A stretch of DNA of 35,949 nucleotides, from the NCBI GenBank assembly GCA_947630525.1, contig CANRHW010000001.1, forward strand, positions 1 to 35,949, read 5' to 3'. This stretch comes from an uncultured Clostridia bacterium (GTDB lineage Bacteria > Bacillota > Clostridia > UMGS1883). Each line of letters begins with the position of its first letter. Position 1 is the stretch's first letter. This document shows, piece by piece, positions 15,275 through 23,457 of this stretch. The position numbers and the translations under genes were made by a program. Below the pieces are notes generated by a model. It saw nothing but the letters and a program-made list of their open reading frames with translations. It made no database searches and had not been told where the DNA came from.

Positions 15275-16111
15275 TTACCTGTAGTCCACTTCGGCGGCGA
15301 AGACTTCCGTTGCGGGGCCGGTCATGAACACGCGGTTGGTCTTTTCGTCCCACTGGATGAACAGGTCGCCGCCGCGGAGCTTTACCGTCACTTCGCGGTC
15401 GCAGAGGCCGTTAAGCACAGTTGAGACCGCCACCGCGCAAGCGCCGGTGCCACAGGCCCAGGTCTCGCCCGCGCCCCGCTCCCATACCCGCATACGCAGG
15501 GTCTTGCGGTCAATGACCTTGACGAACTCCGTATTGGTCTTGCGAGGGAACTTTTCGTGAGTTTCAAAATGGGGGCCTATTTTTTCTATATCCAGTCCCT
15601 CCACGTCGTCTATATAGACCACGGCGTGAGGGTTGCCCATAGAAACGCAGGTCACCTTATAATCCGCGCCCTGTACGGTTATGGGCCGGGATACCGCCAT
15701 ATCGTCATCAAAGCCGCAGGGTACCAGCTCCGGCTTTAGTATAGGTTCGCCCATATCCACGCGGACGGCGGCGACCTTGCCGTTCTCAACAGCGAGCTTC
15801 AGGTACTTTATACCGGCAAGGGTGGCTATGCTTATTTCCGTCTTGTCAGTCAGGCCGTGGTCGTAAACGTACTTGCCCACGCAGCGAATGGCATTGCCGC
15901 ACATTTCCGCGCGGGAACCGTCGCTGTTGTACATATCCATCTCAAAATCCGCAGTATCCGAGGGCTTTATGAGAACAAGGCCGTCGCTGCCCACCCAGAA
16001 ATGCCGGTCGCTGAGGTCCTTTGCCGCCCGGTGAGGGTCGGCGACGGTTTCCTCAAAACAGTTTACATAAATGTAGTCGTTGCCAATGCCGTGCATCTTT
16101 GTTATTTTCAC
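15275..16111 (-). CDS. dapF: Diaminopimelate epimerase
   Basis: Converts LL- to meso-diaminopimelate for lysine and peptidoglycan. It has 278 residues with the duplicated fold and both catalytic cysteines: MCGNAIRC near residue 71 and WACGTGACA near 216. Other conserved blocks are KMHGIGNDYIYV, DGLVLI, MYNSDGSRAEMCGN, SMGNPHAVVY and RVWERGAGET. The start is GTG with GGGAGTGGAG upstream, 14 bases after the ANTAR gene stop. dapL follows after 40 bases, so the two late steps of the aminotransferase-type DAP pathway are adjacent. Confidence 0.97.
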   Translation of the reverse strand: MKITKMHGIGNDYIYVNCFEETVADPHRAAKDLSDRHFWVGSDGLVLIKPSDTADFEMDMYNSDGSRAEMCGNAIRCVGKYVYDHGLTDKTEISIATLAGIKYLKLAVENGKVAAVRVDMGEPILKPELVPCGFDDDMAVSRPITVQGADYKVTCVSMGNPHAVVYIDDVEGLDIEKIGPHFETHEKFPRKTNTEFVKVIDRKTLRMRVWERGAGETWACGTGACAVAVSTVLNGLCDREVTVKLRGGDLFIQWDEKTNRVFMTGPATEVFAAEVDYR

Positions 16112-16125
16112 AAAGCTCCACTCCC

Positions 16126-16686
16126 TTAATATACTATCTCGCCCGCCAATATTGCCTTGGCGGTATCTATCATTTTGCTGCCGTTGTTCATGCTCACCCG
16201 CTGGATAAAGCGGTGGGCCTGGTCCTCGGTCATGTTGTTCTGATCCATCAGCAGCTCTTTAGCCCTTGTTATAGTCTGTTTATCCTCATCGCTCCGGCCG
16301 GGGCGCTTATCCTCGCCGCTCTTTTTCGAGCTGGGCCGGTCGTTTATCATTATAACAGTTTTCAGTGTATCCAAAAGCGCGGTCCGGCTGACCGGCAAAT
16401 TCACGCTCTGTATGCCGTAGGGAATATCCACGGAGCCGGCCTGGTTCTGGGCCAGCAACACCATCATCCCCACGCCGGCGGGCAGATTTTCGTACAGTTC
16501 GGCCGCCGTGGTATCCTTTAGTCTGTAGCCGCAGACCACCGCCGATGCGGAAGCCCATTCCATCATGCGCAGGACCTCCGCCCCGCCGGAGCAAACTCCG
16601 CTCACACCGTAGCCGCCAAGCTGGACCACCCTGCGGATAGTCTCAGCCGCTTCGGGATTCTGAAAAGCAATTATCACACTTTTCAT
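16126..16686 (-). CDS. ANTAR-domain RNA-binding antiterminator with pseudo-receiver
   Basis: Protein of 186 residues. The C-terminal 55 residues (QTITRAKELLMDQNNMTEDQAHRFIQRVSMNNGSKMIDTAKAIL) are a typical ANTAR domain, which binds paired hairpins in leader RNA and prevents termination. The N-terminal 115 residues have receiver-like layout but lack the acidic pair after the first strand (AFQNPEAAE) and have VVCGYRLKD where a phosphate-accepting Asp is expected, so it is probably not phosphorylated. The start at MKSVIIAF follows GAGAGGGGAGC. It lies 44 bases after glnA and likely shares its transcript. ANTAR proteins next to glnA are known as nitrogen-assimilation regulators in clostridia (NitR type), so that is the likely role. 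Confidence 0.88.
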   Translation of the reverse strand: MKSVIIAFQNPEAAETIRRVVQLGGYGVSGVCSGGAEVLRMMEWASASAVVCGYRLKDTTAAELYENLPAGVGMMVLLAQNQAGSVDIPYGIQSVNLPVSRTALLDTLKTVIMINDRPSSKKSGEDKRPGRSDEDKQTITRAKELLMDQNNMTEDQAHRFIQRVSMNNGSKMIDTAKAILAGEIVY

Positions 16687-16730
16687 CAGCTTTGCTCCCC
16701 TCTCAAACATCTCGCCATAAGAGGAGGCGC

Positions 16731-18065
16731 TCAGAATTTGCCCAGATATTTGTCAAGCTCCCAGCGGGTGACCTGGGTGCGGTACTCGTCCCATTCCGCC
16801 CTTTTTGCCCGGGCGTAGTAATCGAACAGGCCGTCGCCCAAAGCCTCGCGCACAAGGCCGTCGCTTTCCATCGCGTTAAGGGCGGCCTCCAGCGTGCCGG
16901 GCAGGCTCTCGATGCCCATGCTGAGGCGCTGCTCGTCGCTGAGGCCGAAGATGGAAACGTTCACGCTCTCCGGCGGGGCAACGCGCTCCCTTATTCCTTC
17001 AAGGCCGGCTTTGAGAATGGCCGCCAGGGCCAGATACGGGTTACAGGTGGGATCGGGGCAGCGAAGCTCGACCCTTGTGCCCATACCCCTTGCCGCGGGT
17101 ATGCGTATGAGGGTGCTGCGGTTGGAAACGCTCCAGGATATGTAGCACGGGGCTTCATAACCGGGCACCAGCCGCTTGTATGAATTAACCGTCGGATTGG
17201 TCACCGCGGTTATGCCCTTGATATGCCTGAGCACGCCGCCGATAAAGCTGTATGCCAGCTCGCTGAGCCCGTCGGCGCTGCCGGCGTCGTAAAAAGCGTT
17301 GCCGCCCTTACCGTTCATAAGACTCATATTGGTGTGCATACCGCTGCCGTTTATGCCAAGGATGGGCTTGGGCATAAAGGTGGCGTGGAGGCCGTGGCGC
17401 TGGGCAATGGACTTGACCACCAGTTTAAAGGTGATAATATTGTCCGCGGTGCGCAGTGCGTCGTCGTATTTAAAGTCTATTTCGTGCTGGCCGGGGGCCA
17501 CCTCGTGATGAGAGGCCTCTATCTCAAAGCCCATTTCTTCTAACGTCTGGATAATATCCCGGCGGCAGTTTTCGCCCCCGTCGATGGGCGCCAGGTCAAA
17601 GTAGCCGCCCTCGTCGTTGGTTTTGACGGTGGGCCGGCCCTCCTCGTCGGTATGGAACAGAAAGAATTCACACTCCGGGCCCACGTTGAACGTATAGCCC
17701 ATGTCGGCGGCCTCTTTAATGGCCTTTTTCAGCACGTACCGCGGGTCGCCCTCAAAGGGTGTGCCGTCGGCCTTATAAACGTCGCAGATAAGGCGGGCCA
17801 CCTTGCCCTGCTGTGGCCGCCAGGGGAATATCGCAAAGGAATCCAGGTCGGGGTGCAGATACATATCCGACTGCTCGATGCTGACAAAACCGTCGATGGA
17901 CGAGCCGTCAAACATACACTGGTTTTCGAGAGCCTTTTTAAGCTGACTCTTCGTAACGGCCATATTTTTAAGCTGCCCGAAAATATCGGTAAATTGGAGG
18001 CGAATAAATTTTACGTCATTTTCCTCCACAAGTCTGATGATGTCGCTTTTGGTGTATTTGCTCAT
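16731..18065 (-). CDS. glnA: Glutamine synthetase, type I (GSI-alpha)
   Basis: ATP-dependent ligation of ammonia to glutamate, 444 residues, typical of the Bacillota GSI-alpha form. Signature blocks: FTDIFGQLKN, MFDGSSIDGF, GPECEFFLF, EASHHEVAPGQHEIDF (metal-binding and substrate residues), MPKPILGINGSGMHTNMSL, NSYKRLVPGYEAP, RIPAARGMGTRVELRCPDPTCNPYLALA. The start MSKYTKSD follows GGGGAGGTTAATCAA; a longer open frame upstream runs through the leader hairpin and is not used. It has a strong promoter of its own and is followed by the ANTAR regulator, dapF and dapL. Confidence 0.97.
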   Translation of the reverse strand: MSKYTKSDIIRLVEENDVKFIRLQFTDIFGQLKNMAVTKSQLKKALENQCMFDGSSIDGFVSIEQSDMYLHPDLDSFAIFPWRPQQGKVARLICDVYKADGTPFEGDPRYVLKKAIKEAADMGYTFNVGPECEFFLFHTDEEGRPTVKTNDEGGYFDLAPIDGGENCRRDIIQTLEEMGFEIEASHHEVAPGQHEIDFKYDDALRTADNIITFKLVVKSIAQRHGLHATFMPKPILGINGSGMHTNMSLMNGKGGNAFYDAGSADGLSELAYSFIGGVLRHIKGITAVTNPTVNSYKRLVPGYEAPCYISWSVSNRSTLIRIPAARGMGTRVELRCPDPTCNPYLALAAILKAGLEGIRERVAPPESVNVSIFGLSDEQRLSMGIESLPGTLEAALNAMESDGLVREALGDGLFDYYARAKRAEWDEYRTQVTRWELDKYLGKF

Positions 18066-18104
18066 TTGATTAACCTCCCCACGCGCCCGGGACCGTCCCT
18101 GGGC

Positions 18105-18138
18105 CGTGAATAGCCGAAAGGCCCCTTTGCCCTTCACG
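18105..18138 (-). promoter_or_regulatory. 5'-terminal hairpin of the glnA leader
   Basis: On the minus strand CGTGAA (18138-18133) pairs with TTCACG (18110-18105). A short AAAGG/CCTTT inner hairpin lies within. The outer stem begins almost exactly at the predicted transcription start. It may stabilise the 5' end or bind a regulator. There is no T-run, so it is not an attenuator, and I could not match it to the ANTAR double-hairpin pattern. Confidence 0.4.
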
Positions 18139-18142
18139 TAAT

Positions 18143-18171
18143 ATTATAACAGCCGCGGCAAAATATTTCAA
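18143..18171 (-). promoter_or_regulatory. Sigma-A promoter of glnA
   Basis: TTGAAA (18171-18166) and a perfect TATAAT (18148-18143) with a 17-base spacer on the minus strand, about 80 bases before the glnA start codon. It probably drives glnA, the ANTAR gene, dapF and dapL. Confidence 0.8.
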
Positions 18172-18241
18172 CCCACTTTTTTACTATTATTTTACCAAAA
18201 CCCGAATTTTTTTTATCTATTTTTTACGGCGGCCGCGCAGA

Positions 18242-18308
18242 CGGGAGAGTTAAAAAGCCGCGGCTGAGCGCGCTGAAAAATCAGCGGTCCAAAGCCGCGG
18301 CTCTCCCG
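18242..18308 (-). terminator. Terminator after the MurE-ArgB fusion gene
   Basis: Directly abuts the stop codon. CGGGAGAG (18242-18249) pairs with CTCTCCCG (18301-18308). Inside, AGCCGCGGCT appears twice and can pair with itself, and CGCTGA/TCAGCG makes an apical hairpin. On the minus strand the inner stem is followed by TTTTTAA. The remaining bases to 18171 are AT-rich with no gene. Confidence 0.7.
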
Positions 18309-20660
18309 TTATTTTTTTATCGTGGTGCCCACCTTTTTTGCGGAAATAAGGCAGGATATAAGGTTGTTTTTCACTTTTCCGTTCAGTATTTCCACCTCGG
18401 AAACGCCGTTTTCCACAGCCTCCACTATATTGCTGAGCTTGGGTATCATTCCTCCGCCCACAAAGCCGTTTTCAATAAGCAGCCTTGCCCTGTCGGACGT
18501 CACGGTTTCAAGCACCGTCTTTTCGTTATTTTTGTCTATAAACAAACCGTTCACATCGGTGATGAACACCAGCTTGCCCGCCCGGAGCTCCCGGGCCAAG
18601 GCCGTGGCCGCATCGTCGGCGTTGACGTTGAGCGGCTCGCCGTACGGGCCGGAGCTCACCGGAGAAACGACCACCACATAGCCCGCGTCAAGGAGCTGAT
18701 TTATAAGGCGGCAGTTGACCGAGGTTATCTCGCCCACAAAGCCAAGCTCCGCCCCGCCGGCAGTTTTGCGCCGGGCCGAAAGAACGCCGCCGTCCCGGCC
18801 GCTGATGCCGACGGCCTTTACTCCGCAGTCCGAAATTGCGCCCACGAGCTTTTTGTTTACGCTGCCGCTGAGTATCATTTCAACAACGCGTATTTCCGCC
18901 TCGCCGGTGACCCGGTAGCCGTTTTCAAAACGGCTCTCAATGCCCAGGCTGCCAAGCATGGAGCTTATCTCCTTGCCGCCGCCATGGACTACGGTAACTC
19001 TCGCCCCCACCATGGACAGCAGAGAAATATCCTCCATCAGCGAACGGGTCAGGGCCTCGTCTTCCATGACGCTGCCCCCCAGCTTAATCACCACGTTGCG
19101 GCCGTAAAGCCGATGCAGCGCCGGCAGTATATCCTGAAAGCCCCGTATTTTTTCAGTGGCGTCTATCTCGTGCACTACGTCGTATTCGTCAAGGAATTTC
19201 TTCGTGTATTCCACATCGCTGGGGCAGTCGATGTACTGTATGCCCCGCTTCTGCCGGGTCTCGTCGCCCTTGCCGGTCACAAGAACCACCGTGGGCCCGT
19301 CGCAGTCCATTATGGCGCGGCGTATGGCCTCGCCCCGATCGTCTATTATCTCATATTCCCCTCCGGCGGCGGCCACATGACCGGCGATTTCGGCGGATAT
19401 CCGCCCGATAGGCTCCTCGCCGGCATCCTCCTCGGTGATATACACCTTTTTGGAGTACCGTCCGGCAATAAGGCCAAGGTCACGGCGGCGGTCAAAGGCT
19501 TTGTTGCCGGGGCAGCCGAAAACCGCCGTTATGGCACGGCCGGGATATTCCCTGCGCACCGAAGAAAACAGATTTTCAAAGCTCAGCTTATTGTGAGCGT
19601 AGTCCACTATGACCGTAACGGTCTTGTCCGCGTTGGCGTAAACCTCCATACGCCCCTTGCTGCGGGCCTTCATAAGCCCCGTCAGCATATACTTGCTTTC
19701 AATGCCAAGGGCCATGGCTATGCCTATGGCGGCAAGGGCGTTTTCCACGTTGAACAGACCCGGTATGGTCAGGGTAAATTCCATGTCAAAGTCCTTTGTC
19801 CTCACCATAAAAGCCGTGTCGCTCTCGTTTTTATGCACCCCGTAGGCGAACACGTCCGCGTCCGCCCGCTTCTGCGAAAAGGTTATTACCCGCCCGGCGG
19901 CCTTTGCGGCCGCGGCCACCTCCTCCGCATGGTCGCAGTCAAGGTTTATGACGGCGGTTTCGCACTGCTCAAACAGTTTGAGCTTGGACTTGAAGTAATC
20001 CTCAAAATCCGGATGCTCTATGGGGCTGATGTGGTCTATGCCTATATTCAGGAAGCAGCCCACGGTAAAGCCCACCCCGAAAACCCTGTCATATTTCAAA
20101 GCCTGACTTGAAACCTCCATGATCAGGCAGTCGATGCCGCTTTTCACGGCATTGTCAAAATGGCGGTGCAAATCGAAAGGCTCCGGCGTGGTCAGGTGGC
20201 TTTCAAAATTCTCGACCCCGTCATAGGTGTCGATGGAAGAAATTATGGCCGACTCCTTTTTGCCCTGGGCGCGCATGGCCTCGTCAAGGATATATTTTAC
20301 AAAATACGCCGTGGTGCTTTTGCCCTTAGTGCCGGTTATGCCCACAAGGCTGAGCTTTTCCCAGGCGCTGCCGTAATAATAGTTCGCCATCAGCGCCATT
20401 GCCCGGCGCACGTCGTCCACAAGTATGCAGTCGCCGGGGACGTCCAACTTTTTTTCGGCCACATAAGCCACGGCCCCCTTTTCAAAGGCGGCGGCCAGGT
20501 ATTCGCTTTTAAAATGAGCACCCTTGCAAAGGAAAAGGGTGTCCGGCCTGACGTCGTTTGAATTACAGGAAATATAAGCTATCCGCCGATCCGGCTCCCC
20601 AAGGGTCTCGGTTTTTAATCCGCCGGCCTCAAACAGCCCGGCAAAATCTCTGAGTGTCAT
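18309..20660 (-). CDS. MurE-type Mur ligase fused to an acetylglutamate-kinase (ArgB) domain
   Basis: One uninterrupted 783-residue frame with two enzyme domains. Residues 1-490 are a Mur ligase: P-loop GITGTKGKSTT (107-117), SHLTTPEPFDL, MEVSSQAL, FLNIGIDHISPIEHPDFEDYF, the SKLKLF lysine region, GLFNVENALAA, VDYAHNKLSFENL and LVTGKGDETRQ. The closest resemblance is to the MurE group of streptococci and enterococci. The DNPR motif of meso-DAP-adding enzymes is replaced by EEDAGEEP (410-417). Residues 520-783 are ArgB-like: VVIKLGGSVM, VVHGGGKEISSML, GYRVTG, ISGRDGGVL, PLNVNADDAATAL and GGGMIPK, with the catalytic Lys, Arg, Asn and Asp positions kept. The start codon overlaps the racemase stop by ATGA. 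Both activities may be real, but the substrate of either is unknown. Confidence 0.9.
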   Translation of the reverse strand: MTLRDFAGLFEAGGLKTETLGEPDRRIAYISCNSNDVRPDTLFLCKGAHFKSEYLAAAFEKGAVAYVAEKKLDVPGDCILVDDVRRAMALMANYYYGSAWEKLSLVGITGTKGKSTTAYFVKYILDEAMRAQGKKESAIISSIDTYDGVENFESHLTTPEPFDLHRHFDNAVKSGIDCLIMEVSSQALKYDRVFGVGFTVGCFLNIGIDHISPIEHPDFEDYFKSKLKLFEQCETAVINLDCDHAEEVAAAAKAAGRVITFSQKRADADVFAYGVHKNESDTAFMVRTKDFDMEFTLTIPGLFNVENALAAIGIAMALGIESKYMLTGLMKARSKGRMEVYANADKTVTVIVDYAHNKLSFENLFSSVRREYPGRAITAVFGCPGNKAFDRRRDLGLIAGRYSKKVYITEEDAGEEPIGRISAEIAGHVAAAGGEYEIIDDRGEAIRRAIMDCDGPTVVLVTGKGDETRQKRGIQYIDCPSDVEYTKKFLDEYDVVHEIDATEKIRGFQDILPALHRLYGRNVVIKLGGSVMEDEALTRSLMEDISLLSMVGARVTVVHGGGKEISSMLGSLGIESRFENGYRVTGEAEIRVVEMILSGSVNKKLVGAISDCGVKAVGISGRDGGVLSARRKTAGGAELGFVGEITSVNCRLINQLLDAGYVVVVSPVSSGPYGEPLNVNADDAATALARELRAGKLVFITDVNGLFIDKNNEKTVLETVTSDRARLLIENGFVGGGMIPKLSNIVEAVENGVSEVEILNGKVKNNLISCLISAKKVGTTIKK

Positions 20661-21364
20661 TTGCTATCACCTTTCAACCTTCCCCCGCAGAGCGTGACGC
20701 AGCGTTCCACAAGCACCTTCATCGCGTCCACGTAATAGCTGTCAAGCTCGTGATTGGCCCTGAACACGCTGAGTTCGGTGCAGGCCAGTATGGCGCCGTC
20801 GCAGCCGTTCTTTTTCAGATAGTAGTCCACGGCGGCAAAGTCCTCCCTGCTGCCCTTTTGCCCAGCCTTTATCTGGTCGTAAATAAGGCCCATAACTATC
20901 TTCTGCCGCCGCTCGTCGGGCACAAAGGGTTCCAGCCCCCGGCGGCGCAGAGCGTCGTGATACAGTCCGGCGTCAAGGGTGCCGTTGGTGGCCAGTATGC
21001 CTATACGGCCGCCCGGATGGATACGGCTGACATACCCGGCAGTTTCCTCCACCATGTTTATCACAGGTATGTCAACGCTCTTTTCCACATAGCCGATAAC
21101 GCTGTGGCTGGTGTTGCAGGGTATGGCGATGACATCCGCGCCGAAGCGGCGCAGCTTGACCGCGTCGTCCGCCAGCAGCCGGCCCAGCTCGGCCGCCCGC
21201 CCCTCTCTGAGGGCGGCGGTGCGGTCGGGCATGGAGGCGTGGCTGTAAAGGATTATATCTATGTGATCCTGGTCCCGGGACGCGTCGGTAAGGCTGATGA
21301 TCTCCCGGTACATTAGCTGCGAGGCCTCGGGCCCCATGCCGCCGATTATTCCCAGTGTAAGCAT
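20657..21364 (-). CDS. Aspartate/glutamate racemase family protein
   Basis: Cofactor-independent amino-acid racemase of 235 residues. GIIGGMGPEAS opens the protein. The two catalytic cysteines are present in AIPCNTSH (about residue 84) and ILACTEL (about 194), with INMVEETA and GILATNGTL in between, all normal for the aspartate racemase branch. It should supply a D-amino acid, most likely D-Asp. It lies seven bases after the ATP-grasp ligase gene and overlaps the Mur ligase fusion by four bases, so the three are coupled. In Enterococcus faecium an aspartate racemase gene adjoins the D-aspartate ligase gene aslfm, a useful parallel. Confidence 0.88.
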   Translation of the reverse strand: MLTLGIIGGMGPEASQLMYREIISLTDASRDQDHIDIILYSHASMPDRTAALREGRAAELGRLLADDAVKLRRFGADVIAIPCNTSHSVIGYVEKSVDIPVINMVEETAGYVSRIHPGGRIGILATNGTLDAGLYHDALRRRGLEPFVPDERRQKIVMGLIYDQIKAGQKGSREDFAAVDYYLKKNGCDGAILACTELSVFRANHELDSYYVDAMKVLVERCVTLCGGRLKGDSK

Positions 21365-21371
21365 AAAAGCC

Positions 21372-22583
21372 CTACTTTCCCAGATATTTTTTGTATTTCC
21401 CGAAATGGGACAGGTGCTGCTTCATTAGCCTAAGCAGACGGCCGGGCTTATTGTCGCCCTTGTAAAAGAGGGGATTAACCGTCTTGCCCTGACGTATAAG
21501 GGATTTCATTCTGGTGCGGTATTCGGCGGGCTTTATGTAGTCGAAGGCCACCTTTTCGGGCACGACGAGCCAGAGATTTTCCCTGTCGGCATAGACCGTT
21601 TCTCCCAAGTCCTCGCCAAGTATTCGGTCGCGCACTACATACTCCGCAATGTTGTAGCCCGCGCCGGTGACATAAAAGTTGCTGCGGCCCTGGCGGACGT
21701 TTATCTCAAACACCTTGAACTTTTTATCCCTCTGGTCATACTTTATATCGAAGTTTGAAAAGCCCGTAAAGCCTATCTCCTCCAGCAAAGCCTGGAATTT
21801 TTCCATAAGCCGGCGGTCGCACTCGTTAATTATCACGGCGTGGTTGCCTATGCCGTAGGGGGTGTGCTCTTCAAGCAGCACATGGCCCAGGCACATGAGC
21901 TTTACCTTGCCGTTTTTGTCGGAATAGTTGGTCAGCACCCGCATATACGTGTCGTCGCCGGGGATAAAATCCTGCACGATAAGGTTGTCCTTATAGCCGC
22001 TGTTATACACGGCCGCAACCGTCTGGCGCAGTTCTTCAAGGCTGGACAGCTTGAACACCTTTTTCTGCCCCTCAAAGGGGTGGGCAAAATACTCGGGGCC
22101 GTTGCAGGGCTTCAAAATATAGGGGGCGTCAAAGTCCGGCGTAACTTCCATGGTGTTTTTGGTGCAGACATAGGTGGCGGGGTACTCGATGCCATGCTTG
22201 TCGCAGAGGGCGTAAAACCGCTCCTTGTCCATGAGCTCGGCCAACTGCGCGCCGTTTCCGTAAGGCGCGACTATATTCGGGGCCAGCCTGTCCATGTTGT
22301 TGGCGATGAGCCGCACGTAACCGTCGCCGCAGCCTATGAGCAGCACCGTTTTGGTCTGGGCCGCCGCGAACTCGTTTACACGCCTGACAAAAACCTCCGG
22401 GTCGTCTATATCCGGCTCGGTGCGCTGATCTATCATTCGGCTTTCGGCGCAGGGAGCGCCGGGCTTTTTGCCTATGGAAGTAGAGCGGAGGCCATAGGCC
22501 TCATGAAAGGCCCTTGCCACGCTGTACACATTGATGTCGTTGCCCAAAAGCAAAGTAACAAAATCCTGTTCCTTAAATTCCAT
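21372..22583 (-). CDS. ATP-grasp carboxylate-amine ligase, resembling D-aspartate ligase
   Basis: Cytoplasmic ligase of 403 residues with an ATP-grasp layout: an N-terminal Rossmann-like part (VLLIGCGDGYVRLIANN), central ATP-binding segments (YILKPCNGPEYF, LIVQDFIPGDDTYMRVLTNY) and the metal-binding C-terminal core FSNFDIKYDQRDKKFKVFEINVRQGRSNFYVTGAGYNIAEYVV. The EINxRQGRSxFYVT block is shared with enzymes such as Aslfm that attach D-aspartate to the side chain of the third residue of peptidoglycan precursors. The assignment to D-Asp is inference from this resemblance and from the racemase next door; a different amino acid or acceptor is possible. Ribosome site GGGGGA before the ATG. Confidence 0.8.
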   Translation of the reverse strand: MEFKEQDFVTLLLGNDINVYSVARAFHEAYGLRSTSIGKKPGAPCAESRMIDQRTEPDIDDPEVFVRRVNEFAAAQTKTVLLIGCGDGYVRLIANNMDRLAPNIVAPYGNGAQLAELMDKERFYALCDKHGIEYPATYVCTKNTMEVTPDFDAPYILKPCNGPEYFAHPFEGQKKVFKLSSLEELRQTVAAVYNSGYKDNLIVQDFIPGDDTYMRVLTNYSDKNGKVKLMCLGHVLLEEHTPYGIGNHAVIINECDRRLMEKFQALLEEIGFTGFSNFDIKYDQRDKKFKVFEINVRQGRSNFYVTGAGYNIAEYVVRDRILGEDLGETVYADRENLWLVVPEKVAFDYIKPAEYRTRMKSLIRQGKTVNPLFYKGDNKPGRLLRLMKQHLSHFGKYKKYLGK

Positions 22584-22606
22584 CGCTTTATCCCCCAGTT
22601 AAATAA

Positions 22607-23329
22607 TCAGTCTCTCAAAAAATCCAGCACCGCTCCGTTTACCCGGTCGGCTGCCTTGTCAAACACAAAGTGGTCGCAGTTCTGCACGATTTTAAGCTCA
22701 GCCCCCGGAATCGAGCCGGCAATAAGCTTAGTGTGGGCGGGTTTTATCATATCGCGGCTGCCGGCCAGCACCAAAACGGGAACCTTGATCTTATTCAATT
22801 CCGCGGCGCTGATATTCGGCTCGCGCACCATGAGCGACATAACCGCGAGCTTGCGGCGGGCGGCGCTTTCGCGCTGGGCCTTTTTGGCCAACAGCTTAAA
22901 GCCCATTTCAATGGGGAGCTGGTATATCTCCTTTACCCCCCGGGGATTTAGATTGCCGCCGGCAAGGACGGCCTTTTCTATAACGCCGTTTTTATCGCCG
23001 AGCAGCATTTCCAAAGCGGCGTTTGCCCCGTCGCTAAAGCCCACCACGGCGGCCTTTTTGACGTCCAGCGCCTCGAGCAGAGCAAAGCCGTCGGCGGCTA
23101 TCTGGGCCACCGTCAGCTTTTTGCGGCCGAAAGTGGAACGCCCCTGCCCGCGGCTGTCCATAGCGATAAGGGTATATTCCCGGCTCCAGTCTTCAAACTG
23201 CTTCTTGAAGCAGGCGGAGCTTTCGCCGTTTCCGTGGAGGAGCAGAATATGCTTATCTCCCCCGCCGTATATCTCAAAGTATATTTGGGCCGTGTCTATC
23301 TGGATGTATCCGGTTTTGGCAGGCTTCAT
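22607..23329 (-). CDS. Alpha/beta hydrolase
   Basis: Alpha/beta-fold hydrolase of 240 residues. Visible are the oxyanion strand LLLHGNGESSACF, the MDSRGQGRS motif, the nucleophile elbow GFSDGAN with Ser, the acid region VLAGSRDMI and the catalytic His in NCDHFVF. The substrate is unknown; the family includes esterases, lipases, amidases and haloperoxidases. It is the first gene of the four-gene unit that ends in the Mur ligase fusion, with 23 bases to the ATP-grasp gene. A hydrolase there might release or edit an ester- or amide-linked product, but nothing in the sequence proves it. Confidence 0.88.
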   Translation of the reverse strand: MKPAKTGYIQIDTAQIYFEIYGGGDKHILLLHGNGESSACFKKQFEDWSREYTLIAMDSRGQGRSTFGRKKLTVAQIAADGFALLEALDVKKAAVVGFSDGANAALEMLLGDKNGVIEKAVLAGGNLNPRGVKEIYQLPIEMGFKLLAKKAQRESAARRKLAVMSLMVREPNISAAELNKIKVPVLVLAGSRDMIKPAHTKLIAGSIPGAELKIVQNCDHFVFDKAADRVNGAVLDFLRD

Positions 23330-23376
23330 AAAGGTCCCCCGTTTCCGTAAAAATAATTAAAGGCATACTACAAGAT

Positions 23377-23405
23377 ATTATACCACAATTTTTTCCATTT
23401 GTAAA
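23377..23405 (-). promoter_or_regulatory. Sigma-A promoter of the hydrolase/ligase/racemase/Mur-ligase unit
   Basis: TTTACA (23405-23400) and a perfect TATAAT (23382-23377) preceded by TGG (extended -10) with a 17-base spacer on the minus strand, about 45 bases before the hydrolase start. No clear terminator of polC lies between. Confidence 0.8.
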
Positions 23406-23457
23406 GTATTTTATGTGTAAAACTGACCTTCAACGAAAGGGAATACCAAAGCATTGC

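Noticed and set aside
18066..18141. Glutamine (glnA-type) riboswitch in the glnA leader
   Set aside because: Only a simple 6-base stem with a short inner hairpin is visible. The conserved nucleotides I associate with that motif are not there.
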